From the NCBI GenBank assembly GCA_023402395.1, contig JAEYGI010000040.1:620001-684000 (forward strand): a stretch of 64,000 nt of DNA, written 5' to 3'. Origin of the DNA: Bacillota bacterium (GTDB lineage: Bacteria; Bacillota; UBA4882; UBA8346). A program made the translations under genes and the position numbers. Shown here piece after piece: positions 43,126 to 52,852 of this stretch (positions are counted from its first letter, which is position 1; each line of letters opens with the position of its first letter). Below the pieces are notes generated by a model. It did not search any database. It saw only the letters and a program-made list of their open reading frames with translations, and was not told the DNA's origin.

Positions 43126-44121
43126 TTGAAAATCGCTCTTGATGCTATGGGTGGTGATTATGCCCCCAAGGAAACTGTGATGGGCGCGGTTGAAGCGGTT
43201 CGGGAGTTAGGAGCCGAAGTAATATTGGTTGGCCGCGAGGATGAACTGAAGCAGCTCCTTCAGGGAATAAATCTCCATGGCCTCAAGCTGGAAATTGTCC
43301 ATGCCTCAGAGACCATTGCCATGGATGAGCATCCGGCAAACGCGGTAAAGAAAAAGAAGGATTCCTCCCTGGCTGTCGCTAATCGTTTGGTGAAGGAAGG
43401 AGTCGCCTCGGCCGTAATCTCAGCTGGCAATACCGGAGCGGCCATGGCTTCCTCACTGCTTACCTTGGGCCGCATACCGGGAATTGATCGCCCGGCCATT
43501 GCATCTCCAATGCCTACTCGCACCGGCGTCAGTGTTTTACTTGATGCCGGGGCCAATGCCGACTGTGAAGCTGAATATTTGCTCCAATTCGCGATTATGG
43601 GTTCCATTTACGCCGAAAAGGTTCTGGGACTTTCCAATCCGCGGGTTGGTTTGCTTAGCATTGGAGAGGAAGCGAGTAAAGGAAACAAATTAACGGTAGA
43701 GGCTCATCAACTTCTTAGTAAAAGCAATCTCAACTTTATCGGGAATATTGAAGGCCGCGACATTCATCAAGGAGCTTGTGAAGTCATTGTTTGTGACGGA
43801 TTTGTTGGGAATGTTGTCTTAAAGCTGTCCGAGGGCTTGGCGTCAGTTTTTATGGGACAGATTAAGGAAGCGGTCAGCGCCAATGTGGTATCCATGGTTG
43901 GAGCGGCATTAATTAAAAACTCATTACGTCAGTTAAAAGCGAAGATGGATTATACGGAATATGGCGGTGCTCCTCTGCTTGGATTAAACGGCGTCAGCAT
44001 GATCAGTCACGGCAGTTCCAATGCCAAGGCGATTAAAAATGCCGTCCGAGCCGCACGCAAAACGGTAGAAGAAGGAGTTATCGAAAAAATAAGCCAATAC
44101 ATCGGTTCCTACTCGCAATAG
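43126..44121 (+). CDS. plsX: Phosphate acyltransferase PlsX
   Basis: Makes acyl phosphate from acyl-ACP for phospholipid synthesis (with PlsY). 331 aa: N-terminal IALDAMGGDYAPKETV, SETIAMDEHPANAVKKKKDSS, SAGNTGAAMASSLLTLGRIPG, then GNIEGRDI and the C-terminal GGAPLLGLNGVSMISHGSSNAKAI, all diagnostic. TTG start at 43126 with GAGGG eight bases upstream. Head of the fatty-acid operon. Confidence 0.96.
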   Translation: MKIALDAMGGDYAPKETVMGAVEAVRELGAEVILVGREDELKQLLQGINLHGLKLEIVHASETIAMDEHPANAVKKKKDSSLAVANRLVKEGVASAVISAGNTGAAMASSLLTLGRIPGIDRPAIASPMPTRTGVSVLLDAGANADCEAEYLLQFAIMGSIYAEKVLGLSNPRVGLLSIGEEASKGNKLTVEAHQLLSKSNLNFIGNIEGRDIHQGACEVIVCDGFVGNVVLKLSEGLASVFMGQIKEAVSANVVSMVGAALIKNSLRQLKAKMDYTEYGGAPLLGLNGVSMISHGSSNAKAIKNAVRAARKTVEEGVIEKISQYIGSYSQ

Positions 44122-44180
44122 GCGACTTGAGAAGTTGACTGGTTTTGAAATCATTAAATCAATGAGATTATGAGGAGATC

Positions 44181-45113
44181 ATGGGAAAAATCGCCTTGGT
44201 TTTTCCGGGACAGGGTTCCCAGTATGTTGGGATGGGGAAAGATCTTTACGACCAATATCCCGAAGCCCGGGTTGTTTTTGAAGAGGCCGACCAAGTTTTA
44301 GGCCAGAAAATCTCGGATACTTGTTTTAATGGTCCGGAAATGATATTAAAGGATACCCGCAATGCTCAACCCGCCATCTTAACAACCAGTGTCGCGGCAT
44401 TTCGGGTGTTGACAGCTGCGGGAGTTCGCCCGGACTTCGTGGCCGGACATAGCTTGGGAGAATACAGCGCGCTGGTGGCAGTCGGGGCGATCACCTTTTC
44501 CGATGCTTTGTGCTTAGTGAAGAAACGTTCGAATTTAATGGCGGAGGCTGACCCGGCGGGCAACGGAACAATGGCCGCTATTCTCGGCCTTGAACGAGAA
44601 GCGGTTATTAATATTATGGCCGAGGCTGCCGATGCAGGGCGGGTGGAAGCAGCTAATTTTAACTGCCCCGGTCAGGTGGTTGTTTCCGGTGAAAAAGCCG
44701 GGATGGTTAAAGTTCAAGCGTTAACGGCGGAACAGGGCGGAAAGTTTATCCCGCTCGCGGTCAGTGGCCCATTTCATTCGAGTTTTATGAAAGAGGCCGC
44801 GGAAACGTTTCGCACCGATCTAAACTCTATTAACTGGATAGATCCGCAGATGCCCTTAATCGCCAATGTTTCGGCTTCCCCCGTATCCGCCGCGAATATG
44901 GTTCAAAGCCTCTATCAGCAACTTTTTTCCTCCGTTTTGTGGGAAGATACGGTACGCCGTTTGCATCAAGAGGGAGTCAAAGTATTTGTTGAGGTTGGAC
45001 CGGGGAAAGTATTGACCGGTCTGATTAAAAAGACGCTAAAAGAAGCGACTTTATTGAACTGTGAAGACTCCGGCTCACTTAAAAAAGCTCTTGCAATTTT
45101 AAAGGAGGTTTAG
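44181..45113 (+). CDS. fabD: Malonyl CoA-acyl carrier protein transacylase
   Basis: Loads malonyl onto ACP. 310 aa: FPGQGSQYVGMGKDLY at the start, the nucleophile elbow GHSLGEYSALVA with Ser near residue 91, and AVSGPFHSSFM with the catalytic His. Follows plsX directly; the fabH gene that often stands between them is missing. GAGGAG before the ATG. Four bases separate its stop from fabG. Confidence 0.96.
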   Translation: MGKIALVFPGQGSQYVGMGKDLYDQYPEARVVFEEADQVLGQKISDTCFNGPEMILKDTRNAQPAILTTSVAAFRVLTAAGVRPDFVAGHSLGEYSALVAVGAITFSDALCLVKKRSNLMAEADPAGNGTMAAILGLEREAVINIMAEAADAGRVEAANFNCPGQVVVSGEKAGMVKVQALTAEQGGKFIPLAVSGPFHSSFMKEAAETFRTDLNSINWIDPQMPLIANVSASPVSAANMVQSLYQQLFSSVLWEDTVRRLHQEGVKVFVEVGPGKVLTGLIKKTLKEATLLNCEDSGSLKKALAILKEV

Positions 45114-45117
45114 TAAT

Positions 45118-45855
45118 ATGAGATTAGCGTGCGAAGTGGCAATTGTTACCGGTGCTGCTAGGGGAATCGGCAAGGCAATTACAATGGCTTTGGTCGGTGA
45201 GGGCGCGCAAGTGGTCATCTCCGATATCAGTGAGGAAGTTCATAACGTGGCCGAGGAGATCCGGGCCGCGGGCGGACAAGCCGCTTCGCTGGTGGGGAAC
45301 GTCACTAAGCAGGAAGACTGTGAAGCATTGGTTAATCTGGCGGTCAAAACCTTCGGTAAATTAGATGTTCTCGTCAATAACGCCGGCATCACCAAGGATA
45401 ACTTACTCCTTCGCATGTCAGAGGACGAATGGGATGCGGTGCTGAATATCAACCTAAAGGGAACTTTCTTGTGCACCAAGGCGGCAATCAAACCAATGAT
45501 GAAGCAACGTTCCGGTAAGATCATCAATATCGCCTCAGTCATTGGCCAGATGGGGAACCCCGGCCAAGCCAACTACGCCGCTTCCAAAGGTGGGGTCATT
45601 GCGTTCACTAAAACGATGGCCAAGGAATTGGGAAGTCGGAATATCCGGGTGAACGCTATTGCGCCTGGTTTTATTGAATCAAAGATGACCGATGTGTTAT
45701 CGGAGGAAGCAAAATCCAATCTGATGAAACTCATCCCCTTGGGAACGCTTGGAAAACCGGGATACGTCGCTGAGGCGGTCGTTTTTCTGGCATCTCCGGC
45801 TGCCTGTTACATTACTGGCCAAGTGCTCAATGTCGATGGTGGTATGGTGATGTAA
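45118..45855 (+). CDS. fabG: 3-oxoacyl-[acyl-carrier-protein] reductase
   Basis: NADPH-dependent SDR enzyme of the fatty acid elongation cycle, 245 aa. TGAARGIGKAI nucleotide motif, NNAGITKDNLLLRM, catalytic Ser in IASVIGQMGNPGQANYAASKGG with Tyr and Lys, and the C-terminal GQVLNVDGGMVM typical of FabG. AAAGGAGG precedes the ATG and overlaps the fabD end region. Confidence 0.95.
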   Translation: MRLACEVAIVTGAARGIGKAITMALVGEGAQVVISDISEEVHNVAEEIRAAGGQAASLVGNVTKQEDCEALVNLAVKTFGKLDVLVNNAGITKDNLLLRMSEDEWDAVLNINLKGTFLCTKAAIKPMMKQRSGKIINIASVIGQMGNPGQANYAASKGGVIAFTKTMAKELGSRNIRVNAIAPGFIESKMTDVLSEEAKSNLMKLIPLGTLGKPGYVAEAVVFLASPAACYITGQVLNVDGGMVM

Positions 45856-45928
45856 TTTGGCGGGAAGAATAGAGTTTGTTTTAAGATAAACCCAATTCTA
45901 ACCAACCCGGTGGAAGGAGGTGAAGTGG

Positions 45929-46162
45929 TTGGATATCTACGCAAAAGTAAAAGAGATCGTTGTTGAACAATTGGGTGTAGATGAGGAAGAAGTTACTGAA
46001 CAGGCTTCTTTTGTAGATGATTTGGGCGCGGATTCTCTGGACATTGTTGAACTGGTCATGGCTTTGGAAGAAGAGTTCGACTTGGAGATTCCAGACGAAG
46101 ATGCCGAGAAGATCGTCACTGTCGGTGACGCAGTAAATTACATTAAGGAAAACGGTCAGTAA
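45929..46162 (+). CDS. acpP: Acyl carrier protein
   Basis: 77-aa acidic helical carrier with the phosphopantetheine site DDLGADSLDIVEL (Ser near residue 36). The frame is open from GTG 45920, but that codon is inside AAGGAGG (45914-45920); the TTG at 45929 is eight bases behind the ribosome site and gives the standard MDIYAKVKEIV start. Between fabG and fabF as usual. Confidence 0.96.
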   Translation: MDIYAKVKEIVVEQLGVDEEEVTEQASFVDDLGADSLDIVELVMALEEEFDLEIPDEDAEKIVTVGDAVNYIKENGQ

Positions 46163-46168
46163 GTACAT

Positions 46169-46198
46169 AAGAGAGTCTCGTCCACACGGGACTCTCTT
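46169..46198 (+). terminator. Hairpin between acpP and fabF
   Basis: 13-bp stem AAGAGAGTCTCGT / ACGGGACTCTCTT with one G-U pair and loop CCAC, six bases after the acpP stop. No T tract follows, so it may only attenuate or protect the abundant acpP message. Confidence 0.6.
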
Positions 46199-46259
46199 CC
46201 ATAATTAAACATGAACTTTCTTACAACGTTTTAGAAAACTCCTACACAAGGAGGTACAT

Positions 46260-47501
46260 ATGAAAAAACGTGTGGTAGTTACCGGATTGGGTGTTGTTGC
46301 CGCTGGCGGCGTCGGTGTCGAACGTTTTTGGAATTCCATCATTAACGGCGTTTCGGGCATTGATTATGTAACATCTTTTGATACGGCTAATTTTGAAGTT
46401 AAGATTGGGGCCGAGGCGAAAGATTTTGACCCGGCACAGTTTTTAGATAAAAAAGAGTTGAAGCGGACCGACCGCGTGGTTCAGTTTGCGGTTGCCGCCG
46501 CTAAAATGGCGCTGGAAGATTCTCAATTGATCATTGACTCCTCCAATTGTAACGACATCGGAGTGATTATCGGTTCGGGAATTGGCGGCATGAAGACCTT
46601 TGAAGATCAGACTCGGATTTTTCTGGAGAAAGGTCCCGGACGGGTCAGTCCGTTTTTTATTCCGATGATGATTCCCGATATGCCCACCGGATATGTATCA
46701 ATCATTACCGGAGCAAAGGGACCGAACCATACGGTAGTTACTGCTTGTGCCTCCGCCACCCATTCCATCGGAGATTCGTTCCGAATCATTCAAAATGGTC
46801 ATGCCAAGGCAATGATTACCGGTGGAACCGAGGCGGCCATTACCGGAATCGCATACGCCGGTTTCACTTCTTCCGGCGCGCTTTCCAAGAATAACGAGAA
46901 TCCCAAAGGAGCCAGTCGCCCATTTGATCTAAACCGTGACGGTTTTGTGATGGGGGAAGGTTCAGGTGTTATAATATTGGAGGAGATGGAGCATGCGTTA
47001 AACCGGGGGGCATACATTTATGCCGAGATAATCGGATTCGGCGAAGCGGGGGATGCCTATCATGTAACCGCTCCCGACCCTGATGGAGATGGTGCCGCGC
47101 GGGCTATGCGGGCGGCTATTTCCGACGCCGGTATAAAACTGGATCAAGTTTCATACATTAATGCTCACGGAACTTCCACAACTCAAAATGATCGATTGGA
47201 GACCTTAGCCATTAAAAAAGTATTTGGCGAAGCAGCCCGGCAGATCGCGATCAGTTCCACCAAATCAATGACCGGCCATTTGTTGGGCGCCGCCGGCGGC
47301 GTTGAAGCCGTGATTTCGGTCTTGGCGCTGAAGGATGGCATAATCCCGCCGACAATTAATTATCAATATCCGGACCCGGAATGTGATCTGGATTATACTC
47401 CTAATAACGCCAGGAAAGCTGCTTTGGAGGTTGTTATCTCCAATTCGCTCGGGTTTGGAGGGCATAACGCCTGTCTGGCCTTTAAACGCTATCATGAATA
47501 A
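46260..47501 (+). CDS. fabF: 3-oxoacyl-[acyl-carrier-protein] synthase II
   Basis: Condensing enzyme of fatty acid elongation, 413 aa. Catalytic TACASATHSIGDSF with Cys163, then INAHGTSTTQNDRLE and KSMTGHLLGAAGGVEA with the two histidines; NSLGFGGHNACLAF at the C terminus. AAGGAGG lies seven bases before the ATG at 46260. Its last codons overlap the start of rnc. Confidence 0.97.
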   Translation: MKKRVVVTGLGVVAAGGVGVERFWNSIINGVSGIDYVTSFDTANFEVKIGAEAKDFDPAQFLDKKELKRTDRVVQFAVAAAKMALEDSQLIIDSSNCNDIGVIIGSGIGGMKTFEDQTRIFLEKGPGRVSPFFIPMMIPDMPTGYVSIITGAKGPNHTVVTACASATHSIGDSFRIIQNGHAKAMITGGTEAAITGIAYAGFTSSGALSKNNENPKGASRPFDLNRDGFVMGEGSGVIILEEMEHALNRGAYIYAEIIGFGEAGDAYHVTAPDPDGDGAARAMRAAISDAGIKLDQVSYINAHGTSTTQNDRLETLAIKKVFGEAARQIAISSTKSMTGHLLGAAGGVEAVISVLALKDGIIPPTINYQYPDPECDLDYTPNNARKAALEVVISNSLGFGGHNACLAFKRYHE

Positions 47502-48228
47502 AAAAAAGCACCGAAATACCGCCAGCCACAGTACCAGCGGATCCGGAAGACCGTCATTGAGCGCGATGACGGTCTTATTTGACTTAGATCCTCCTTGCGA
47601 AGAATTGTTCGTGGAAGCCTTGACCCATTCCTCGTATGCCAATGAACATCGCCTGCCCAACAATGAACGATTGGAATTTCTGGGTGACAGTGTGTTATCG
47701 GTGATTGTTTGCAAATATCTATATTTAGAGTTCCCTCGCCATTCCGAGGGCCAATTGGCCAAATTGAAGTCAATTTTGGTCAGTGCTGTGGTATTGGCCC
47801 GTTTTTCTACAGTGTTGGAATTGGACAGGCATCTGTTGTTGGGGAGCGGGGAATCACGCAGTAATGGCAATCGGAAAGTTAATATACTGGCCGATTTGTT
47901 CGAAGCATTTTTGGGGGCTTTCTTTTTGAATTTCGGATTGGAAAAGACCACTGATTTGGTAATGCCCCTCATCCAAGCCGAGCTCCCTGAGATTATCACC
48001 AAATACGAAGAGATCGACGCCAAAACCACGCTTCAGGAGATTGCCCAAGCTCGAGGGTTAAAACCGGTATATCACCTGATTGGCGATGAAGGACCGCCGC
48101 ATAACCGGTTATTCACGGTATCAGTGCAATTCGGTGATAAACCTTTAGGCCACGGCATCGGCCGCAGCATCAAAGAGGCAGAGAATAAAGCGGCACTTGC
48201 CGCTATTCAAGCCCTTAACACCAACTAA
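47494..48228 (+). CDS. rnc: Ribonuclease III
   Basis: Double-strand-specific endoribonuclease for rRNA and mRNA processing. 244 aa: a variable 25-residue N terminus, catalytic NNERLEFLGDSVLSVI near residue 53, ADLFEAFLGAFFL with the second acidic site, and a C-terminal dsRBD (KTTLQEIAQARGLKPVYHLI ... ENKAALAAIQAL). The ATG at 47494 overlaps the fabF stop without a ribosome site, implying coupling; an ATG at 47566 is an alternative that would drop the variable N terminus. rnc before smc-ftsY is the Bacillus order. Confidence 0.94.
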   Translation: MNKKKHRNTASHSTSGSGRPSLSAMTVLFDLDPPCEELFVEALTHSSYANEHRLPNNERLEFLGDSVLSVIVCKYLYLEFPRHSEGQLAKLKSILVSAVVLARFSTVLELDRHLLLGSGESRSNGNRKVNILADLFEAFLGAFFLNFGLEKTTDLVMPLIQAELPEIITKYEEIDAKTTLQEIAQARGLKPVYHLIGDEGPPHNRLFTVSVQFGDKPLGHGIGRSIKEAENKAALAAIQALNTN

Positions 48229-48487
48229 ATAGGAGCATTTCCCCAAATAATCGGTTTTTTTATTTTCTTCTGAATAGAATATATGAAAATTTTTTGACGG
48301 CATGTAGAATATACTGCATTCTACCCGGCCTGCGGAAATCATCCTGACATTGAACCCCAGGCATAAAATCGATGATTTCAAAATCCGGTCGAACTCCGGT
48401 TGCTGACCAATAGACGCCCCATTGTCATATCCCGGACAACCCACTCATATATTAGTGTGAGAACTAAAAAAGGGAGGTTGTATTGGG

Positions 48488-49177
48488 GTGAATCAGCAAC
48501 GCGATCTGCAATTGTTAACAAAAATCCGGACCGGACAAGATCCACACGCCAAAGAAGAATTAGTCAAAAAGTACTTGCCGATGATCCGGCATATTGTTAA
48601 AAACCAAAATCCTCCCTATAGCGAATATGAGGATTACCTTCAGGAGGGCGCCATTGGTCTGTTAAAAGCCATTGATGAGTACGACTCGGACAATTATTCC
48701 ATCAAATTCAGCACTTTTGCCTATATCTGCATTTTGCGCCGGATTTATAATACCATCAAACAATCACTGAGTAAAAAAGCCCAGATGACCGCGAAAGCCA
48801 TCTCATTGAACTTGAATTTTTACGACGATGATTCCCGGACCCTGCTGGATGCCATTCCCGATACTAGCCCTGAGCCGTACTCGGAGATCGAAAACGCCTG
48901 GATCCGAAAGAAGCTGGAAACGGTGATGGAAGCCTATCTGTCGCCGGTGGAGTTTCAAGTACTACAGATGATATTAAACGGCCAATCCATTCATGAAATC
49001 GAAGAAATGTTGGATCTGTCGCTCAAAGTGATTGATAATGCCAGAACACGGGCGAAAGCCAAGTTAAAACGAGTTTTGTTCCAGTACGGCTCTTTATTAA
49101 GTCCGAAAATTCCACTCAAAACAAGAAAAAGAAAAGACTTGTCCATACGCTTGCAGTCCAACAAACCCGCGGTTTAG
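48488..49177 (+). CDS. Sigma-70 family RNA polymerase sigma factor
   Basis: 229 aa with region 2 (KYLPMIRHIVKNQ...YEDYLQEGAIGLLKAIDEYD...FSTFAYICILRRI, about 25-95) and region 4 (LSPVEFQVLQMILNGQSIHEIEEMLDLSLKVIDNARTRAKAKL, about 155-200); region 3 is mostly absent. The layout resembles SigH/SigI-size alternative sigmas but is not close enough to name. GGGAGGTTG lies before the GTG at 48488. Its place between rnc and smc is not standard. An inverted repeat GTAGAAT..ATTCTAC at 48304-48324 in the upstream spacer could be an operator (inference). Confidence 0.85.
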   Translation: MNQQRDLQLLTKIRTGQDPHAKEELVKKYLPMIRHIVKNQNPPYSEYEDYLQEGAIGLLKAIDEYDSDNYSIKFSTFAYICILRRIYNTIKQSLSKKAQMTAKAISLNLNFYDDDSRTLLDAIPDTSPEPYSEIENAWIRKKLETVMEAYLSPVEFQVLQMILNGQSIHEIEEMLDLSLKVIDNARTRAKAKLKRVLFQYGSLLSPKIPLKTRKRKDLSIRLQSNKPAV

Positions 49178-49194
49178 CGGGTATTTCTTTTTTC
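49165..49194 (+). terminator. Terminator overlapping the sigma factor stop codon
   Basis: ACCCGC, loop GGTTTA, GCGGGT, then ATTTCTTTTTTC. The stop TAG lies at the end of the loop. Confidence 0.75.
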
Positions 49195-49237
49195 ACCATC
49201 TTGTGGTAAAATGTTTGAGCGGAGGAGGTACCGTCGC

Positions 49238-52200
49238 TTGTATTTAAAACGCTTGGAGATCGTGGGTTTTAAATCGTTCGCCGATAAAATCCGGTTGGAT
49301 TTCATGCCGGGAGTTACGGCGGTCGTTGGACCGAACGGCAGCGGAAAGAGCAATATTTCCGACGCTTTGCGCTGGGTTTTAGGCGAGCAGAGCATCAAAA
49401 GCCTGCGGGGCTCCAAGATGGATGACGTGATCTTTGCCGGAAGCGATCAGCGGAAACCGCTAGGCCTGGCGGAGGTGACCATTGTCCTCGATAATACCGA
49501 CCGGGCTCTTTCAGTTGATTTTTCGGAAGTGGCGGTAACCCGCAAACTATTCCGTTCCGGTGAAAGTGATTATCTGATCAACAAATCGTCGGTCCGACTT
49601 AAAGATGTGCTTGAGCTTTTTTTTGATACCGGCTTGGGCAAAGAGGCGTATTCCGTCATCGGCCAGGGGAAGATCGATTCCATTCTTTCCGTGAAAGCCG
49701 AGGAACGGCGGATGATCTTCGAAGAAGCGGCTGGAATCATTAAATACAAAACCAGAAAACAGGTTGCCGAACGGAAACTGGACGAGACCGACCGGAACCT
49801 GATCCGGGTCCAGGATATTTTGGCCGAACTGGCCGGTCAGGTGGGCCCGTTGGAGGCCCAGTCGGTAGTGGCCAAGCAATATCTGGAACTAAAAGAAGAA
49901 CTGAGCCGGCTTGAAATCAATTACTACGGCGGATTGATCAATGATCTTCAAACTCAATTGGAATCAAAGTCCCAGGGTAAAATCGAACTGGAAGACGCCT
50001 ATCAGAAATTTGAAAGCCAGGAGAGCGTCATCGAAGCCGAGATCGAACAGGCGCGCCTGACGCAGTTGAACTTGGATACCGAGATCTCCGGGCTGAATGA
50101 AGATTATTTTCGGATTCAAAACCAGATTGATAAAATGGTGGAACAAGCCAATTTTCTCTCCGGCAGGTTGGACGATCTTGAGCAACAAGAGCATGATCAT
50201 CAAGCCAATGTCGATGTCAATAAAAACCGTAAGGAAGGTTTATCCGAAGAGGTTCAATCCATTGACGGCGAAATTGCCGCGATTAACGAACGGATCGAGC
50301 GTTGTGCCACCCTGGTTGAGGAAAGAGAGGCGATTTTGGCCGTCTCCAATCAAACGCTGGCCACTTATCATACGGAGGAGCAAACCGGAAAAAATGAGTT
50401 CATCGAGACCCTGAACGAGATCGCCGCCTTAAAAAATAAAATCAACAGTAATACTCTACAGAAGGATTTTCTGGCCAGGCAAGTGAGCGAATGCCAGAAG
50501 AAGCAGGAACAATTGCAGTCGCAGTTGAACGCTATGGAAGCAGAGGCCGAATTGCGCCGGTCCGAAGGGCGGCAACTGGAGCAAGATATTGTGACAACCC
50601 AGGCGGCGGAGCTGAAACTGACCCAAACCATCGCCACCCGCGAACAAGATATCGCCGCCCTGGAAAGCAGACTGTTAAGTTCCAAGGAAAAGATCCGGGG
50701 GCTGGAGAGCAAAATTTCGCTCCTGGACGAGATGGAGCGGAGTTTCCAAGGCTACTTCCAAGGTGTAAAATCCCTGCTCGCCGACGCCGTCAATGAACCG
50801 TTCTTTGCCAGCATCAAAGGCATTATCGCCGACTTAATCAAGGTTCAGCCTGGAATGGAACTGGCGGTAGAGACCGCGTTGGGCTCTAATCTTCAGAATG
50901 TAGTGATTGAATCGGACCGGGACGCCGAAGCCGCCATTGGTTATTTGAAGCGTTACAATAAAGGCCGGGCCACCTTTATGCCCTTGAATTCGGTGCAAGG
51001 CTCCGATTCGAAGCTGAATCAGTTCCAATCCTTGCTACGGGAGAATTCCTGCCAGCCAATGATCTCCCTGCTGACCTTTGATCCGGTCTACCGGCCGGTT
51101 TTAGCTTATTTGCTGGGGCATACCCTGGTGGCGCCCGACTTGCGAACCGCGGTCCGCATCAGTTCCAAACTGGATCGGAGCCTGAGGATCGTGACTCCCG
51201 ATGGCGACTTGATTATTCCGGGCGGAACGATCACCGGCGGCAGCGTTGATAAGCGGCGGTTAGGTTTGTTGAGCCGCAGGAAAGAAATTGACGATTTCCG
51301 CCAGGAGAAAACCGAAGCCGAATCCGATCTGAATCGGGCACTTAGTACCATCGCCACGTGGCGGTCCGAGCTTGGGTCGATGAAAGAGGAATTGAATCAA
51401 TTGCGGAAAAAGGGCAATGAGGAGCGAATCCGGAAAGCCTCCTTTGACCGCGATTGGGAAGCGTTTCAGCAAAATATCGGCCGGGTCCGCCGTGAAACCT
51501 CTACTTATACCGAGCAGATGGAGGAGTTGCGCGCCGAAAGCTCTCAGTTCGATCTCGGCAAGGACGAACTGGAGCAGGAGATCAACGCCAAGGAACTACG
51601 GCTCAAAGACATTGAAGGACGCTTGAGCGCTTTGGATCTGCAAATCCTCTCCGCCAATGAGGATAAGGAAAAGCTGGTGATGGATCTTAGCGATCTGCGC
51701 GCGCAATTGAGCGCGTACCATCAGGAAGAGCAAGGCAAAAAAGCGCTGAAAGAACAATTGAAGAAGCAACTGGCCACGATTCACGAGTCATTCACGGATA
51801 TCGGCCAGAAAATTCTCCAGATTCAATCCGATCGCCAGAAAACCAAGGAAATGATCGCGTTGCTCGAAGAGAAAACAATTGCCGAAAAACAGAAGCTGGC
51901 TTCTCAGGAGATATTGATCAATCATAAAAAACAGGACAAAGAACTGATCGTAAATCAGATCCGTGAGCTGGAGTCGAAACAACGCGGTTTCCGGCGCAAG
52001 AGCAATGATTATCAAAATCAACTGCATCGCCTGGAACTTCAAATCAATCAGATCACCCTGGAAATGGAGAATATCGGCCGAAACCTGGCTGAAGACTACG
52101 GTCTGGCCTGGTCGGATCAGTTTGATTCCTCCTTGACCCTTCCGAACGACCCCGAAGCTTGCATCAACCGGATCAAAACCGAAATGCGCGAGATGGGCGT

Positions 52201-52798
52201 GGTTAATGTCGCGGCCATCGAAGAGTACCGTCAGGTCCGCGAGCGATTCGATTTTCTGTCGGAACAGTCCCAGGACCTGATCAAGGCGAAGGAATCATTG
52301 CAAAAAGTGATTCTGGAGATTGAGCGGACGATTACCCGCAAGTTCAACGAGACCTTTGAACAGATCAAGTTCCAATTCCGCAAGCTTTTCAGCGACTTGT
52401 TCGAAGGCGGAAGCTCTGATTTGTTTTTAGTGGATCCGGAACATCCATTGGAGTCCGGAATCGAAATCATCGCCCAACCGCCCGGCAAAAAGCTGCAGAG
52501 TTTATCGCTGCTGTCCGGAGGAGAGCGGGCCATGACCGCTATTGCCTTGTTGTTCGCCATCCTGGCGGTTAAACCATCGCCGTTTTGCGTATTGGATGAG
52601 ATTGACGCCACTTTGGACGAGGTAAACGTGCACCGGTTCTCGCGGTTGCTGCAGCTGTTCGCTTCTCAAGTGCAGTTTGTGGTGATTACCCACCGGCGGG
52701 GAACTATGGAGGCGGCCACCACCTTATACGGAGTCACCATGGAAGAGATGGGGGTCTCCAAATTGATTTCGCTGGATTTGAATCAGAAGGCCGGTTAA
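49238..52798 (+). CDS. smc: Chromosome partition protein SMC
   Basis: ABC-type condensin ATPase that organises and segregates the nucleoid. 1186 aa: N-terminal head with GPNGSGKSNISDALRWVLGEQ (Walker A about residue 32), coiled coil about 165-500, hinge about 515-670 (GIIADLIKVQPG ... GGTITGGSVD), second coiled coil about 680-1010, and C-terminal head with LSGGERAMTAIALLFAI and VLDEIDATLDEVNV. TTG start at 49238 is nine bases after GGAGGAGG (49221-49228) and gives MYLKRLEIVGFKSFADK. A TGG-TAAAAT extended -10 at 49204-49212 would make it start its own transcript with ftsY. Confidence 0.97.
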   Translation: MYLKRLEIVGFKSFADKIRLDFMPGVTAVVGPNGSGKSNISDALRWVLGEQSIKSLRGSKMDDVIFAGSDQRKPLGLAEVTIVLDNTDRALSVDFSEVAVTRKLFRSGESDYLINKSSVRLKDVLELFFDTGLGKEAYSVIGQGKIDSILSVKAEERRMIFEEAAGIIKYKTRKQVAERKLDETDRNLIRVQDILAELAGQVGPLEAQSVVAKQYLELKEELSRLEINYYGGLINDLQTQLESKSQGKIELEDAYQKFESQESVIEAEIEQARLTQLNLDTEISGLNEDYFRIQNQIDKMVEQANFLSGRLDDLEQQEHDHQANVDVNKNRKEGLSEEVQSIDGEIAAINERIERCATLVEEREAILAVSNQTLATYHTEEQTGKNEFIETLNEIAALKNKINSNTLQKDFLARQVSECQKKQEQLQSQLNAMEAEAELRRSEGRQLEQDIVTTQAAELKLTQTIATREQDIAALESRLLSSKEKIRGLESKISLLDEMERSFQGYFQGVKSLLADAVNEPFFASIKGIIADLIKVQPGMELAVETALGSNLQNVVIESDRDAEAAIGYLKRYNKGRATFMPLNSVQGSDSKLNQFQSLLRENSCQPMISLLTFDPVYRPVLAYLLGHTLVAPDLRTAVRISSKLDRSLRIVTPDGDLIIPGGTITGGSVDKRRLGLLSRRKEIDDFRQEKTEAESDLNRALSTIATWRSELGSMKEELNQLRKKGNEERIRKASFDRDWEAFQQNIGRVRRETSTYTEQMEELRAESSQFDLGKDELEQEINAKELRLKDIEGRLSALDLQILSANEDKEKLVMDLSDLRAQLSAYHQEEQGKKALKEQLKKQLATIHESFTDIGQKILQIQSDRQKTKEMIALLEEKTIAEKQKLASQEILINHKKQDKELIVNQIRELESKQRGFRRKSNDYQNQLHRLELQINQITLEMENIGRNLAEDYGLAWSDQFDSSLTLPNDPEACINRIKTEMREMGVVNVAAIEEYRQVRERFDFLSEQSQDLIKAKESLQKVILEIERTITRKFNETFEQIKFQFRKLFSDLFEGGSSDLFLVDPEHPLESGIEIIAQPPGKKLQSLSLLSGGERAMTAIALLFAILAVKPSPFCVLDEIDATLDEVNVHRFSRLLQLFASQVQFVVITHRRGTMEAATTLYGVTMEEMGVSKLISLDLNQKAG

Positions 52799-52852
52799 AC
52801 TAAAGTATCCGGCCAACGGTTGATAATATGGTATAAATAAAGGAAGAACAAC

